Origin: Hyposmocoma kahamanoa
Lineage: Eukaryota > Arthropoda > Insecta > Lepidoptera > Cosmopterigidae
DNA length: 64,000 bases
Assembly: GCF_003589595.1 (NCBI RefSeq)
Contig: NW_020653726.1
Location: forward strand, 12,639,807 to 12,703,806
Direction: 5' to 3'
Below, one piece after another: positions 11,896 to 20,815 of this stretch. A model generated the notes under the pieces. The model saw nothing but the letters and a program-made list of their open reading frames with translations. It did not search any database and was not told the DNA's origin. Position numbers and translations under genes: made by a program. Position 1 is the first letter of the stretch. Every line of letters begins with the position of its first letter.

Positions 11896-12561
11896 TCAAT
11901 TCACTCCTACCGGTAAACACTTGCACTGTTTAATCTTCTGTATCCGCTTATATTTGAACGGAGGACTCTGCCCCGGACAGCGTAGAGTCACTACTACCCA
12001 AGTGAATTTCTTAGGACGACAAAACGAGCAAGACTTGAATGCGGGCGGTGGCCTCCCGTCGTTGTTGTCGCGCCGCCGCGGGCCCTTCGGGATGTAGAAC
12101 GAGTTGCATTGCCCGTAACAAAACTTATTGATCACTGTAGTCGACAAGCATCCTGGTTCCCGTATCTTTTGCACCAAAGGCTCTGTTTTGCACCAATCCT
12201 CTTTTAAGTATTCCTTTTTAGTCACTACTAGCGCATTTTTGGAGGATTTCAAGATTTTTCTAAAATCTGCTCCCTGCGGAATTTCAGTAATATCCTCCTG
12301 GTCTGGAACTGACACAATCATAGTTTCCGAACTACCGTCTCCGAGATCATTTCGATTCAAATAGGATGGCGAAGCTGTCTTTGCTTGCTCGGCTTGCCTC
12401 CTCGCCGCAAGAATTTTTTCCACTCGTTCAGTATCGATGATGTCCAAAATAGAGCCGGTAGAGCCTGGAGGTCTGCGGACTCCGGCTCCAGCAAGAGTTC
12501 CACAGGTAGCAAGCAGGGCTGCAGCCGCTATCCAAATATGTGATTTGTAAAAGTTCTCCAT
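11896..12561 (-). CDS. Gremlin/DAN-family secreted BMP antagonist
   Basis: A complete 221-residue protein. Residues 9-27 form a hydrophobic signal peptide (IWIAAAALLATCGTLAGAG). Residues 28-120 are a polar linker, and residues 124-215 are a DAN-type cystine-knot domain. Cysteines are at 124, 138, 148, 152, 178, 181, 195, 213 and 215: nine, as in vertebrate gremlins, with the signatures FCYGQCNSFYIPK and SCSFCRPKKFT. Family members bind BMP dimers outside the cell and block receptor access, so that role is inferred here. The segment between the FYIPK and SCSFC motifs is basic and somewhat long. The start ATG follows directly after a TTTCAG splice acceptor, and splicing to the donor at 12673 would place CAAC before ATGG, a strong initiation context. 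The whole domain is in one exon. A second in-frame ATG lies in the upstream exon. Gremlin-like identity is secure; orthology to gremlin-1 or -2 is not resolved. Confidence 0.93.
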   Translation of the reverse strand: MENFYKSHIWIAAAALLATCGTLAGAGVRRPPGSTGSILDIIDTERVEKILAARRQAEQAKTASPSYLNRNDLGDGSSETMIVSVPDQEDITEIPQGADFRKILKSSKNALVVTKKEYLKEDWCKTEPLVQKIREPGCLSTTVINKFCYGQCNSFYIPKGPRRRDNNDGRPPPAFKSCSFCRPKKFTWVVVTLRCPGQSPPFKYKRIQKIKQCKCLPVGVN

Positions 12562-12673
12562 CTGAAACAATAAAAAAATTCCATTAGAAAATTATTAAGA
12601 AAAGTCTCGCAACCGACTATCAATTTCCAAGTCCATGGGCTTAGTTGGAGCGGAAGTCGTATGCTAAACTCAC
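12562..12673 (-). other. Predicted 112-bp intron before the Gremlin-like start codon
   Basis: On the minus strand the donor is AAC|GTGAGT (12673-12668), and the acceptor is a T-rich tract ending TTTCAG directly before the start ATG. The size is ordinary for an insect intron. An alternative donor GCG|GTGAGT lies at 12825. No transcript evidence is available. Confidence 0.6.
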
Positions 12674-12930
12674 GTTGCATCGAAAGATGTGAGCTGACAT
12701 GTCGTAGATAGTGTGTCGGTGGAGTCCGCGAGCGGCGCTGGGTGCGTGCGCGCTGGGCCGGCCGGCGGAGTGGTAATGAGCGCAGCACCTCAATGGACCG
12801 CCGCTCAATGAACGAGATGACTCACCGCCGCGCCTCCGACACAGACCGCCGCCGCTGCGCGCCATACCGCAGACCCGACATCTCTCCGCGCACGTGTTGT
12901 CCGCGCCGCTGGATCCGTACACAATAAGCC
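12674..12930 (-). promoter_or_regulatory. GC-rich 5' exon and promoter region of the Gremlin-like gene
   Basis: About 250 bp of CpG-rich sequence in an AT-rich setting, directly upstream of the predicted intron. It contains an E-box CACGTG (near 12892) and two good donors (12673, 12825), but no obvious TATA box. On the minus strand it is open in the frame that continues into the CDS. In-frame ATGs occur at 12700 (nine codons, MSAHIFRCN, before the main start) and further up near 12865. It is read here as 5' UTR or promoter; an N-terminal extension is possible. Confidence 0.5.
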
Positions 12931-13189
12931 TAAATCTCCCTTATCGTGCTAAGATCTAGTTTACAAACAGTAATCTGAACCGCATAGATAAAACATGGTT
13001 CCAATGACAAAACAGCCAAGTTTATCTAAATTTTGTCACATCTGTTATTATAGACGGTGTAATTTTTGCCAGTTTCAAAAGCAAAAGTTCGGAGAAAATT
13101 GCATGAGTAAGTTAACTTTACCACATGTTGCAAACACCTCAGAGAGGCTTCTTAGTATTTGGTAGATTAATAGAATTGGTTTATATCGA

Positions 13190-13410
13190 GCATCTGTGTG
13201 TACGGCGAGGGCGGAGAGATTTTCTCACCTATCGGGCCGGCGCCAGGCGAATCCGTCGGGTCGACGTGCGCGCACGTCGTGGACGTGGCCGTACAGGCGC
13301 CGGCGCAGATGCCGCAGATCCCACAACGCCACATTTCCGCCCATTTGTGCTTCCCACAATGCCCATAGAAATGTTGTATGCCACATCCGCAGCCTTCTAC
13401 GAAATGTAGG
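13190..13410. other. Second GC-rich segment upstream of the Gremlin-like gene
   Basis: A CpG-rich block with palindromic GTGCGCGCAC. On the minus strand it contains a donor-like GATAG|GTGAGA at 13229/13228, so it could be an alternative 5' exon of the Gremlin-like gene. ORFs here (13125-13409 and 13196-13429) are arginine-rich products of GC bias and are not called. Confidence 0.3.
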
Positions 13411-13429
13411 CGCTGTGTGGGTGCCGTAA

Positions 13430-13924
13430 TTACAATTACGTTTTTAACAAAGTATCGTCAAAATCCCTCATCTGATAAATTGTTAGTGTCTAATTGGTAG
13501 AGACCGTAAGAATTCTCGAAAATAACTCCCGACAACTTTATAATTTGTAAGGCTACTACTACTACGCATATTCATTACATCTTTTTAACATTTAACGCTT
13601 AACTCTCTCAGAAAATAGAGATATATATATTTCCACTAAATGACATATAGAATAACCACATCTATCAACTACATATTTTTATCACGTACTGCGATATAAT
13701 TGTTATTCATTAAACCACACTGTTGATCATCAAATTATAGGATTCAGTGAGTCGATCGTTCGGAATGACACACAATCATAATTGAAAATTTATGAGTTTA
13801 CAATAGCTTTTAATCGCAGGTACTTTGTTACCTGCGCATAAATGATATTATAATTATATATTGTTTGATTTACTTTATTGGATTCTAAAGTTAATAGGTA
13901 CGAGTATGCTCAATGAAAATGCTC
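13430..13924. other. AT-rich intergenic sequence
   Basis: No ORF, repeat copy or regulatory pattern that I can support. A short dyad GGTACTTTGTTACC is visible near 13820. Confidence 0.4.
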
Positions 13925-14040
13925 CGCTAGTCTGTTATTATATATTGATACAAAGATCGAACAGACACAAAAAAAATTCCTTCCATCCGGCTGGACCCGA
14001 GCCTACGTCTGTGGCCTCAACGTGGCTACAATAACTGGTT
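13925..14040 (-). mobile_element. SINE family C fragment (tRNA-derived)
   Basis: Read on the minus strand this is the 3' part of a repeated tRNA-like unit: a box-B-like GGGTCCAGCCGGATGGAAGG, then AATTTTTTTTGTGTCTGTTCGATCTTTGTA. The same order is seen near 25020, 43960 and 48360. The 5' tRNA half is degraded. Confidence 0.55.
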
Positions 14041-14230
14041 TGGATTTTTTTTATGATACCAAGGAATGGGACGAACAAGTCGTGTGCCTGGTGATAAGCT
14101 ACGCGCCTGTCCATAACAGTTGCAGTGCCACTCAGAGCTTTAAGTCGCAAATATATGTGGGGCACTGTAACTGCGCCCGTCACTACATAAGTTGACGAGT
14201 CCCAAGTACTTTCACCAGCATATCAGCAGC
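14041..14230 (-). repeat. Family B interspersed repeat, partial
   Basis: Starts with the T-run and ATGATACCAAG that is the A-rich 3' end of family B in reverse. It continues through GGGACGAACAAGTCGTG, CATAACAGTTGCAGTGCCAC and GTTGACGAGTCCCA. The 5' third of the family is missing. Confidence 0.7.
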
Positions 14231-14880
14231 AGGATCCAGTCGGGATTAAGGAATTTTTCTTTGTTTTTGCGAACTTTGTTTCAATAACAATAATTAATAG
14301 TTATTTTATGCAATTGTTGCATAATGAGGGTTCTTAAAGGCGAGTACCGTGTTTTGGCCACTCAGCTAAGCCTCGCGGCTTAAATAATAGGTACGAGATT
14401 TTAAAACCTAATTATGTAATCATTGCATACAATATTTTTTGTACAAGGAAATAAAATAATGAAACAAAACCAATATTTAACTGTAGTGTACTATACTTCA
14501 ACTGTACACTTTGTTAACAGTCCCTGACGACAAACGCAATTTTTTTCAATAAATTTTAATCCGTTTATTAGGGTAGGCAAAGGTTCCACCATACAGCCTC
14601 TTCGTATATCTAAACGAAAGCCAAACAAACGCTACAAAACAAAAACCAAAGAGATACAATAGAACTGGCCAAGTACCGCATAAATATTTTAACCAATCAT
14701 TTTTTTATAAAGATTTATGGCCCGGTTGCTAGACTTTTAGACCAATTTAACCAATCAGGAGGCAGTAGAGCGTTCGAGTAGCGTCCTAATTGATATTTTA
14801 ATTAGCAAAAATACGACGTTCTGTTTTTGAAACTCATTGTAGTTCTATGTACAGCCCTTTAATACTCATTATAGTTCTGT
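14231..14880. other. AT-rich non-coding spacer
   Basis: No ORF or repeat assignment supported. Confidence 0.3.
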
Positions 14881-14883
14881 GTC

Positions 14884-15130
14884 AACAAGTATATAACAAG
14901 AAATAGACACGAAATGTCATTTAATTTGTTTAAAAACTATTATGCCAAATCATTAGGGTGACAACTGCGCTCCGATTATACAGCCCGAATTCGAAATAAT
15001 TCACTTCAAATAAACCAGTTTAACTAGAGCTTTGCTATTGGACGGAAATTGAAAAATTACATATTTAATTAGCGNNNNNNNNNNAGACGTACACACAGGT
15101 CAGTTATTGCCGCTGTACTATTTCAGCTTT
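14884..15130 (+). mobile_element. Right-truncated copy of the inverted-repeat element seen at 46178
   Basis: Matches the 46178-46678 element from its left terminus (AAGTATATAACAAGAAATAG) through the GTCATTTAATTTGTTTAAAA and ACTAGAGCTTTGCTAT blocks to the TACACACAGGTCAGT block. It then loses similarity before the right terminus. The copy is interrupted by an assembly gap. Confidence 0.6.
15075..15084. other. Assembly gap (10 N)
   Basis: Ten N inside a transposon copy. Comparison with the complete copy suggests about 135 bp are missing here rather than 10. Confidence 0.9.
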
Positions 15131-15264
15131 CTAATTTGTGATTTTCAGCTCAATGGCGAGTACCAGAGAAAATAAAATTTTGATTCAGAACTAAAAATAG
15201 AGCCTCAAGATATGGTTTGTGACATAATAATTGACAGATTAAAGTATAGAAGTAGAATAATCTC

Positions 15265-15384
15265 AGTACAGAGTACTTGAAAAACCGACCTCAAAAGTTC
15301 GTGGAATTATATCTATTTGCCAAGTTTTATTGAGATTGGTTATCGGAAAGTGCGGAAACTTGGATTCATCCCCTAGCTCGCCAC
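15265..15384 (-). repeat. Family F repeat, 3' half, split by a BEL/Pao insertion
   Basis: On the minus strand this reads GGGATGAATCC, CGCACTTTCCGATAACC, AACTTGGCAAATAGAT, AACTTTTGAGGTCGGT and ends AGTACTCTGTACTGAG. It matches the 3' half of the intact copies at 25770 and 39505. Its 5' half resumes at 17035-17182, so the element at 15385-17034 was inserted into it. Confidence 0.65.
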
Positions 15385-15542
15385 TATACGGAACTTAAAA
15401 CAGGAGATAATAAAAATCGGTGCTCATTGCTTAAAGTATATTGAGAGAAAAACCCTTAAATTAGAGCGTAGCAAAATCAACCATTGAAATAATTACTCGT
15501 TATAAAATTTAGGCACTATTTATAAAAATAAGTCGCCGGCCA
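15385..15542 (-). repeat. 3' LTR-like direct repeat of the BEL/Pao relic
   Basis: About 150 bp that recur in the same orientation at 16891-17034. Shared blocks include GATAATAAAAATCGGT/GCAATAATAAAAATCGGT, GAGAGAAAAAC, ATAGCAAAATCAAC and AAAATTTAGGC. It lies directly after the coding end of the integrase relic, as a 3' LTR should. Confidence 0.6.
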
Positions 15543-15559
15543 TTGAAAGTTTGCCTTTC

Positions 15560-16625
15560 AACCAGTAATGTCTGCTGCAGGAAGTGGACATATTTTTGAA
15601 AAGGATCTCCTTACAAATCTTGTACAAGTTTTGATATCAGCCATTCTATTGACGCCATCAGTGCCAGGAAACACGAGTTATAGCTCGACCCAATTTCCAT
15701 TTTAACAGTGGTAGTTTGTTTTCTTTTATAACTGCTAGAGCGGCCATCTTCAATGCGTCTTTACAAGTACGCCATTTAATCCTCAGTTGAAGCTCTGACA
15801 CATATTCTTTGCTCCATCTGCGCCAGAAATGTTGTCGAAGTTTTTCAATTTGCTGGAAAGATTCAAGCGATTGTTTGGCACATCTTGATAATCCTGGCTT
15901 GGCAAGGAAGTGAACGGTCTACCGATGACGAAATATCCTGATGTCAATGGCATTAGGTCTTCTGGATCGCTCGAGAGTCGTGAATTGAAGATTGCTTCAA
16001 TTGCCTCTGTGGGCCGAACGGTTAACATATATAACTGCCACGCAGAGGTCCCAGGTTCGATTCCCGGGCCGGAACCTTTGCGTGGCAGTAGAGTTGAAAT
16101 AAATGTTTAATACAATGTAATAAATTTATTTCTCTCGTTAGTTTGGGTGTAATTTGTGGTTGTCTATGTGAGTGTCCATGGCACCCGCGACACAGGGTTT
16201 CCCCAGTGCGCGGCTATGATAAGTGTATGCGTTATGACATGCTAATTTGGACAAGTGCTGCACTATAGCTCTTCAAAAGTTAAGTTACAATTGCCCATCA
16301 CTTTTTATAAATGGTATTTGGTCAACTTTACACCAGCCTCACATAGACGTCCGAGATGTGGCGAACAAGCTGGAATAAAACAGAAATTTATTTCTTCATT
16401 GGCGACCTCAGACGACAGCGAATCACAATTACTTTTTAAAAATTTTGAAAGGTCGTTGTAAGCATCAACAATTGATTGACCATTGTCGGAAAATATGGTT
16501 TTGGGTTTCCCCCTACACGCAATGAATCTGCGCAATGCAAATAATATATTATTGCTTGTCAAGTCATCAACCAGTTCAATGTGGAAAACCTTTGTCGTGA
16601 AACATATATTAAGGGCTATGTACAC
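15560..16625 (-). pseudogene. BEL/Pao integrase, broken
   Basis: Read on the minus strand, the N-terminal part (16625-16305) has VFHIELVDDLTSNNILFALR, RGKPKTIFSDNG and FIPACSPHLGRLCEAGVK. This is the BEL/Pao integrase core, including the second catalytic D in FSDNG and the final E in CEAGVK. It continues as NLTFEEL to the SINE. After the SINE it resumes with EAIFNSRLSSDPEDLMPLTS and GYFVIGRPFTSLPSQD. Further down, with stops and frame changes, come LPLLKWKLGRAI and KICPLP, the usual BEL/Pao C-terminus. In-frame stops, frameshifts and the insertion make it non-functional. Confidence 0.8.
16002..16235 (+). mobile_element. SINE family A (tRNA-derived) inside the BEL/Pao integrase
   Basis: The head TTGCCTCTGTGGGCCGAACG is a box-A-like tRNA start, and GGTTCGATTCCCGGGCCG is a box-B region. 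It is followed by the family tail: TTTATTTCTCTCG, AGTTTGGGTGTAATTTGTGG, TTGTCTATGTGAGTGTCCAT and CACAGGGTTTCCCCAGTGCG. The anticodon region is altered and there is a local insertion after box B. Confidence 0.8.
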
Positions 16626-16642
16626 CAGCCCACATCTACGAC

Positions 16643-16798
16643 CTGGGGCCTTACCATGAACTCTTATTACAATTCAGTTTAGGACCTAACATGAATCGTC
16701 GTGAGACAGTGCTACATGAAGTGTATACCACCATCCCGCTTTTTTGTCGTTACGAACCTAAACTGAACTGTAATACAAGTTCATGTTAAGGCCCCTGG
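16643..16798. mobile_element. 156-bp inverted-repeat element (MITE) with 5-bp target duplication
   Basis: The two ends are inverted copies over about 38 bp: 16645-16681 against 16760-16797, with CTTAACATGAAC- and AGTTTAGG-type blocks. The element is flanked by ACGAC at 16638-16642 and 16799-16803. It is too short to code. It lies in the BEL/Pao relic just upstream of the integrase core. Confidence 0.7.
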
Positions 16799-16890
16799 AC
16801 GACTAGCAGTTAAGTTCACTTATTTTCTTGATTTGAAGCTTATACGTCCTTGAATCAAGGTAGACAAAATCCAGCTTCGTACTAGGACCA

Positions 16891-17034
16891 TGTACGGGAC
16901 TTAACACAGGCAATAATAAAAATCGGTTCTGAGAGAGAAAAACGCCTTGAATTAGAGAATAGCAAAATCAACTATTAAAGTAATTATAACAAAATTTAGG
17001 CGATATTTAAAAAAATGAGTCTTTATGGGTGGCC
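16891..17034 (-). repeat. 5' LTR-like direct repeat of the BEL/Pao relic
   Basis: Same orientation and sequence blocks as 15385-15542. On the minus strand it ends GTACA, with the typical CA terminus, followed by TGGTCC, a possible start of a primer binding site. Confidence 0.55.
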
Positions 17035-17182
17035 CCTTAGAGGTGGATGATTTTCTTCAAAATTAAATGGGACCACTAGGGAGGTACCCTCTTTCCAACA
17101 CAAATGAGTTATCGCGTAACATACATACAAAAAATACATACAGTCGAATCGAGAACCTCCTCCTTTTTTTGAAGTCGGTTAA
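17035..17182 (-). repeat. Family F repeat, 5' half
   Basis: On the minus strand it begins TTTTAACCGACTTC, then GGAGGAGGTTCTCGATTCGA, TTACGCGATAACTC and ATTTTGAAGAAAATCATCC. It completes the copy whose 3' half is at 15265-15384. Confidence 0.65.
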
Positions 17183-17769
17183 AATGAATATTTTACGACT
17201 TAGCGCTGAATGCAAGTGTTGTGTAGGGTGATGTGATGAATGGTGGATTTTGAAGGAATCCAATGTATAATACATGAAATGAATGCTACAATACAACATT
17301 TACCGTTGAATATATAATACTAAATTAATGATTTAAAAAAGACGTTTTTTATGCAGTTTGTACCTGTTATATGTACACTCTCCTCTGATACCATTTCAAA
17401 CTTAGTTTTTTTTTAAGTGTACGGTACTGTAGGATATTTTTTTATGTGAATACTGCATGATGGTAAATCATAAAATAATCTTTATATATAAAGATTAAGT
17501 GATCTAGTACAATAAAAGACTCAAAAAGATAAGAACGTCCTTATTTCTACACAATATCTATATACGAGAAAACAGCAGTAGGTGGCCCAAGGGATCAAGG
17601 TTTTTTTAAATATTTTATTACCCTATTAAAATTAAGTAAAACTATCTATATAAATTAATTGAATTATTTATTCAATTATGAAATTGACCAAAAATAATAC
17701 AATCGTGTTAAAAAAATTAATTAAAAATGCCTGATTTTCTGCAGGAATAACAAGTCAGTTTTATTAGCA
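17183..17769. other. AT-rich non-coding spacer
   Basis: No ORF or repeat assignment supported. Confidence 0.3.
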
Positions 17770-17960
17770 GTAAAGCTCATTGTGAAAGAGTTCGTCCAGA
17801 GAAGTACTGCCAACTTACCTATTTCTGTCGCCAAGCAGTAATGTCCGCATTACTGTGTTCGGATTTTGAAGGGTAAGGGTAAGTGCTGGTGAAATTACAA
17901 GCACATGGGACTTGTCAACTTATGTCTCAGGGTGACGCGGGTTCCCAAAGTGTAACTTTT
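17770..17960 (+). repeat. Family B repeat, 5' half; left arm of an inverted pair
   Basis: Contains GTGAAAGAGTTCGTCCAGAG, AAGTACTGCCAACTTACC, AAGCAGTAATGT, TGCTGGTGAAATTACAAGC and GGGACTTGTCAACTTATG, then leaves the consensus after GGGTGACGCGGG. The same half recurs in reverse at 19260-19400. Confidence 0.75.
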
Positions 17961-19259
17961 TATGCATAGCAGTCATTGACCTACCAACAAATGGACGTCG
18001 GATCTAACACAAAAACCACGAAAAAAATGTCCGAAGTTAACCAGTTAACCTATACAAACGTGTTGACACGAAAGGAAATATAAAAAACTAAAACGTTTAA
18101 TTTAAATTGTAACGTCATTGCAATACTGCCTACTTTTGCTTGTAACAATTTAAGGGCCCAAAAACGCCATATTCAGCTTCTACTGGAAACGAAACAAAAT
18201 GCACCATATTTAACTTCGACTGAAAATTACTTGAACATAAGTGTAATGGAGTAGTCAATAGTAATAATTGTAAATATTAATTAATTTTTATATATATTAT
18301 TATGTCAAATTTTGTCCAAATTCACTTACAGAAATAATAAACAGTTGGGCAGATAATATTACTACAAATGTGAAAATAAGCGTGTACTATAAGAAATGTA
18401 CCGATATTCCAACTAAACTCAAATATCCGTAATTCCGAAACCCGATTTATAATAAAACCGTTACGCTTTCGAGCAATGTTGATGCTTTTCACAAAGACAA
18501 AATTAACTTTTGTTTTGTAATATTCCTAAAAAAATTAATTTGACATTAAAAAAATTCGAGCTAACGTTATTTCGGGCAAATATATTTTCTGACTTCTGAC
18601 AGGTAATCCCAAGCCGTAAAACAATACAACAATATTTTGTTAGTTATTGCAACGTTTAATAAAAAGTCATTTTAAAAATAACATTAAAATCAACGCGACT
18701 CTATAGTTTCTTTGTTCCAAATATTTCAATCGCTTATGTTTCGTACAATTGAAAACGACCAAGAAGTTTATATAAGCTTCTTGAAATTGACAGAATCAGT
18801 CTCTTTCCATCTTTTGCGCATGCAATGTGTAGAAAAAGGACAGTTAGCTATTTAATTATTTTGTTTGCTTTTGTAATTTATATTTACATACGATTAATTT
18901 ATATATAAATTAAATACTATACAACTGTACAAAATAACACTTTTAAATTATAACTATGATAAGACAATATATTTGTTTAGTGAAAATATGATACAAAATC
19001 CTGTTTGTACATTTAACTGCAGTAATTTTTACAAGTTATTATTATATGCTTAGACTATGGAAAATTATATGGTACTGCATAATTGACAACCGCGCTGTCA
19101 GTCGAACAAACGAAGACTGTGACACGATTGACGCTCTGTATGCGACTTTAACGCCCTATAGGTGCGGACACTTTTTAGCGCGAACCTGACGTCCATTTAT
19201 TGGTGGGTCAATGATAGCAGTATACCAATTGTAATTGAAAGAATTTGGTTAGGTGAAAG
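17961..19259. other. Interior between two inverted family B halves, non-coding
   Basis: Next to each family B half the sequences are also inverted copies: CATTGACCTACCAACAAATG (17973) against the reverse of 19190-19215, with further weaker similarity around AATGTCCG and GTGTTGACACG. The middle (about 18070-19130) is AT-rich with no ORF of note. It may be a foldback-type element of about 1.6 kb. Confidence 0.4.
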
Positions 19260-19410
19260 AGAGCAACTACAGTGCCAGTACAGTGTCACGTGCCCATAAT
19301 TTACCCTTCAAAACTGGAACGCAATAATGTTCACGTTACTGCTTGCCAGCAGAAATAGGTAAGGTGTCAGTACTTCCCTGGACGAACTCTTTCACAAGGA
19401 CTCTACTATT
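19260..19410 (-). repeat. Family B repeat, 5' half; right arm of an inverted pair
   Basis: Reverse orientation: ACCCTTCAAAACTGGAACGC, ATGTTCACGTTACTGCTTG, AGAAATAGGTAAGGTGTCAG and CTGGACGAACTCTTTCACAA. Confidence 0.7.
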
Positions 19411-19439
19411 GCTGTTTCGAATGGACATCTTTTTCTTTC

Positions 19440-19665
19440 ATTCGTATAAGTGCAATATGTGTATTGCATACGTATTCTGTTGCGCCCTCAATTAATTATT
19501 ATCTTATAGTTTTTCTTGTTATCTGAAAGTTGTCTGGTAGAGATTGCTATTTAGCTATAAGGCCGCCTGTTGTACTTGTCTTTTTATTCTTCTTTTTTGT
19601 ATTTGTCTCTGTGTACAATAAAGAATATTTGTATTGTATTGCAATTGTATTTTTATTGTATACGC
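19440..19665 (+). mobile_element. LINE 3' end with TATTG-type tail
   Basis: Ends GTACAATAAAGAATATTTGT followed by ATTGTATTG repeats, a tail form common for non-LTR elements. Upstream TCTGGTAGAGATTGCTATTT and ATAAGGCCGCCTGTTGTACT belong to the same 3' UTR type. A related tail is at 62950-63007. No coding part is present. Confidence 0.55.
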
Positions 19666-19833
19666 ACTGGTCATTATAATACTATGAACCTATAATATGG
19701 CCGGGTTGGTCGCTTCATGGCTTTACATAATGGATAAATAGTTATCTGATGGAATCAATAACTCGTCTTTGAAAAGCTATCAGTTTGAACTTGAACTGAA
19801 ATTTATTTACAGCGCATTAGGATACGAAGTGTA

Positions 19834-20008
19834 AAGCGTGAAACACATAGAGAGTGGGATGGGAGCACGTGCCCGCGCTCAGTGTATTGTCGTCCATATC
19901 CGCGGAATCAGACCCGCCGCGGCCCCGATACGATCCGCGCCCGACAGGCGCCCGGTGCGCACCCGACACGTGCCGGACCCGCGCCCTACACACACCCGTT
20001 TCACGCTT
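19834..20008. other. GC-rich block flanked by an 11-bp inverted repeat
   Basis: AAGCGTGAAAC at 19834-19844 is inverted at 19998-20008. Between them lie about 150 bp of very GC- and CpG-rich sequence with two CACGTG E-boxes, in an AT-rich region. It could be a small inverted-repeat transposon or an isolated regulatory CpG cluster. The overlapping ORFs on both strands reflect composition only. Confidence 0.4.
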
Positions 20009-20535
20009 AAGAGTTGCAATATACGTAGAATGCATTTAATATTGATGATGTTGATGTTTTTTTTTAATTGCCAATAATAAATTTTCTCTAAAATATTTAT
20101 ATCCTACAAAGTAAAATATTCTACAATCGCCACTTAAAACCTTAAATCATGCTGCACTCCAATACATAATAACTTCTGAAATTAGAATTCATCTACACAG
20201 AAAATATATTTAAGAATCCGACGCATTCCTTGGCGCAAGATGACAATTTATTTACGGCTTTAAATACGAGAGGAAGTCCTTTTAAATCGATAGTTTTTTT
20301 TTTGAATAGTACAGCGGCGCTTATAGCTGGGCAGGAATTTCATTCATAGCTCATTGTAAGGGCCGTTTTGTTAGGCCGCACAAAAAACATAATAGACGTT
20401 TATACCGACCCTTAGAGACAAGCCGTCGCGTCGCCCACGTGCTGGTACAGGGCGAACGTGAAACAGAATTGTTGAATTACAAAAACTTTATACTATACAA
20501 TACTGAATCACAATAAAAAAAATAGTAGAACAGTA
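20009..20535. other. Non-coding spacer
   Basis: No ORF or repeat assignment supported. Confidence 0.3.
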
Positions 20536-20815
20536 GAGCTCCGTGTGAAAGAGTTCGTCCAGAGAAGTACTGCCAACTTACCTATTTCTGCCGCCAAGCA
20601 GTAATGTGAACATTACTGCTTTTCGATTTTGTTTGGTGCTGGTGAAATTACAGGCACATGGGACTTTTCAATTTATGTCTAAGGCAGACGCACGTTAGAT
20701 CTTTGCGACTGATGGCTCTGAGCGGCACTGCAACTGTTATGGACAGGCATATCGCCATCACCAGGTTCATGACTTGTACGTCACGTCACTCGGTATCATA
20801 TAAAAAATTAATACT
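20536..20815 (+). repeat. Family B repeat, near full length
   Basis: Runs from AGAGCTCCGTGTGAAAGAGT through TGCCGCCAAGCAGTAATGTG, GGTGCTGGTGAAATTACAGG, CTCTGAGCGGCACTGCAACT and GTTATGGACAGGC to the A-rich end GGTATCATATAAAAAA. This is one of the best copies for defining the family at about 280-300 bp. Confidence 0.8.

Larger units (their letters stand above)
15385..17034 (-). mobile_element. Internally deleted BEL/Pao LTR retrotransposon
   Basis: Two LTR-like direct repeats of about 150 bp (15385-15542 and 16891-17034) bracket about 1.35 kb that holds only the 3' part of pol, from the integrase core to the C-terminus, read on the minus strand. Gag, protease and reverse transcriptase are absent, so a large deletion joins the 5' leader to the integrase. 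The element sits inside a family F copy. It carries a family A SINE (16002-16235) and a 156-bp inverted-repeat element (16643-16798). The layers give an age order: F, then BEL/Pao, then the two insertions. Confidence 0.65.

Noticed and set aside
11643..11933. Plus-strand ORF of 96 codons
   Set aside because: Lies opposite the end and 3' UTR of the Gremlin-like gene, with no domain or splice support.
12128..12364. Plus-strand ORF of 78 codons
   Set aside because: Antisense shadow of the Gremlin-like coding exon.
12641..12922. 93-codon minus-strand ORF upstream of the Gremlin-like gene
   Set aside because: It begins at a GTG, is low-complexity from GC richness and reads into the predicted intron. 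Only its last codons could matter as an N-terminal extension.
13125..13409. Arginine-rich ORF of 94 codons
   Set aside because: Produced by CpG-rich composition, and an equally long ORF exists in another frame.
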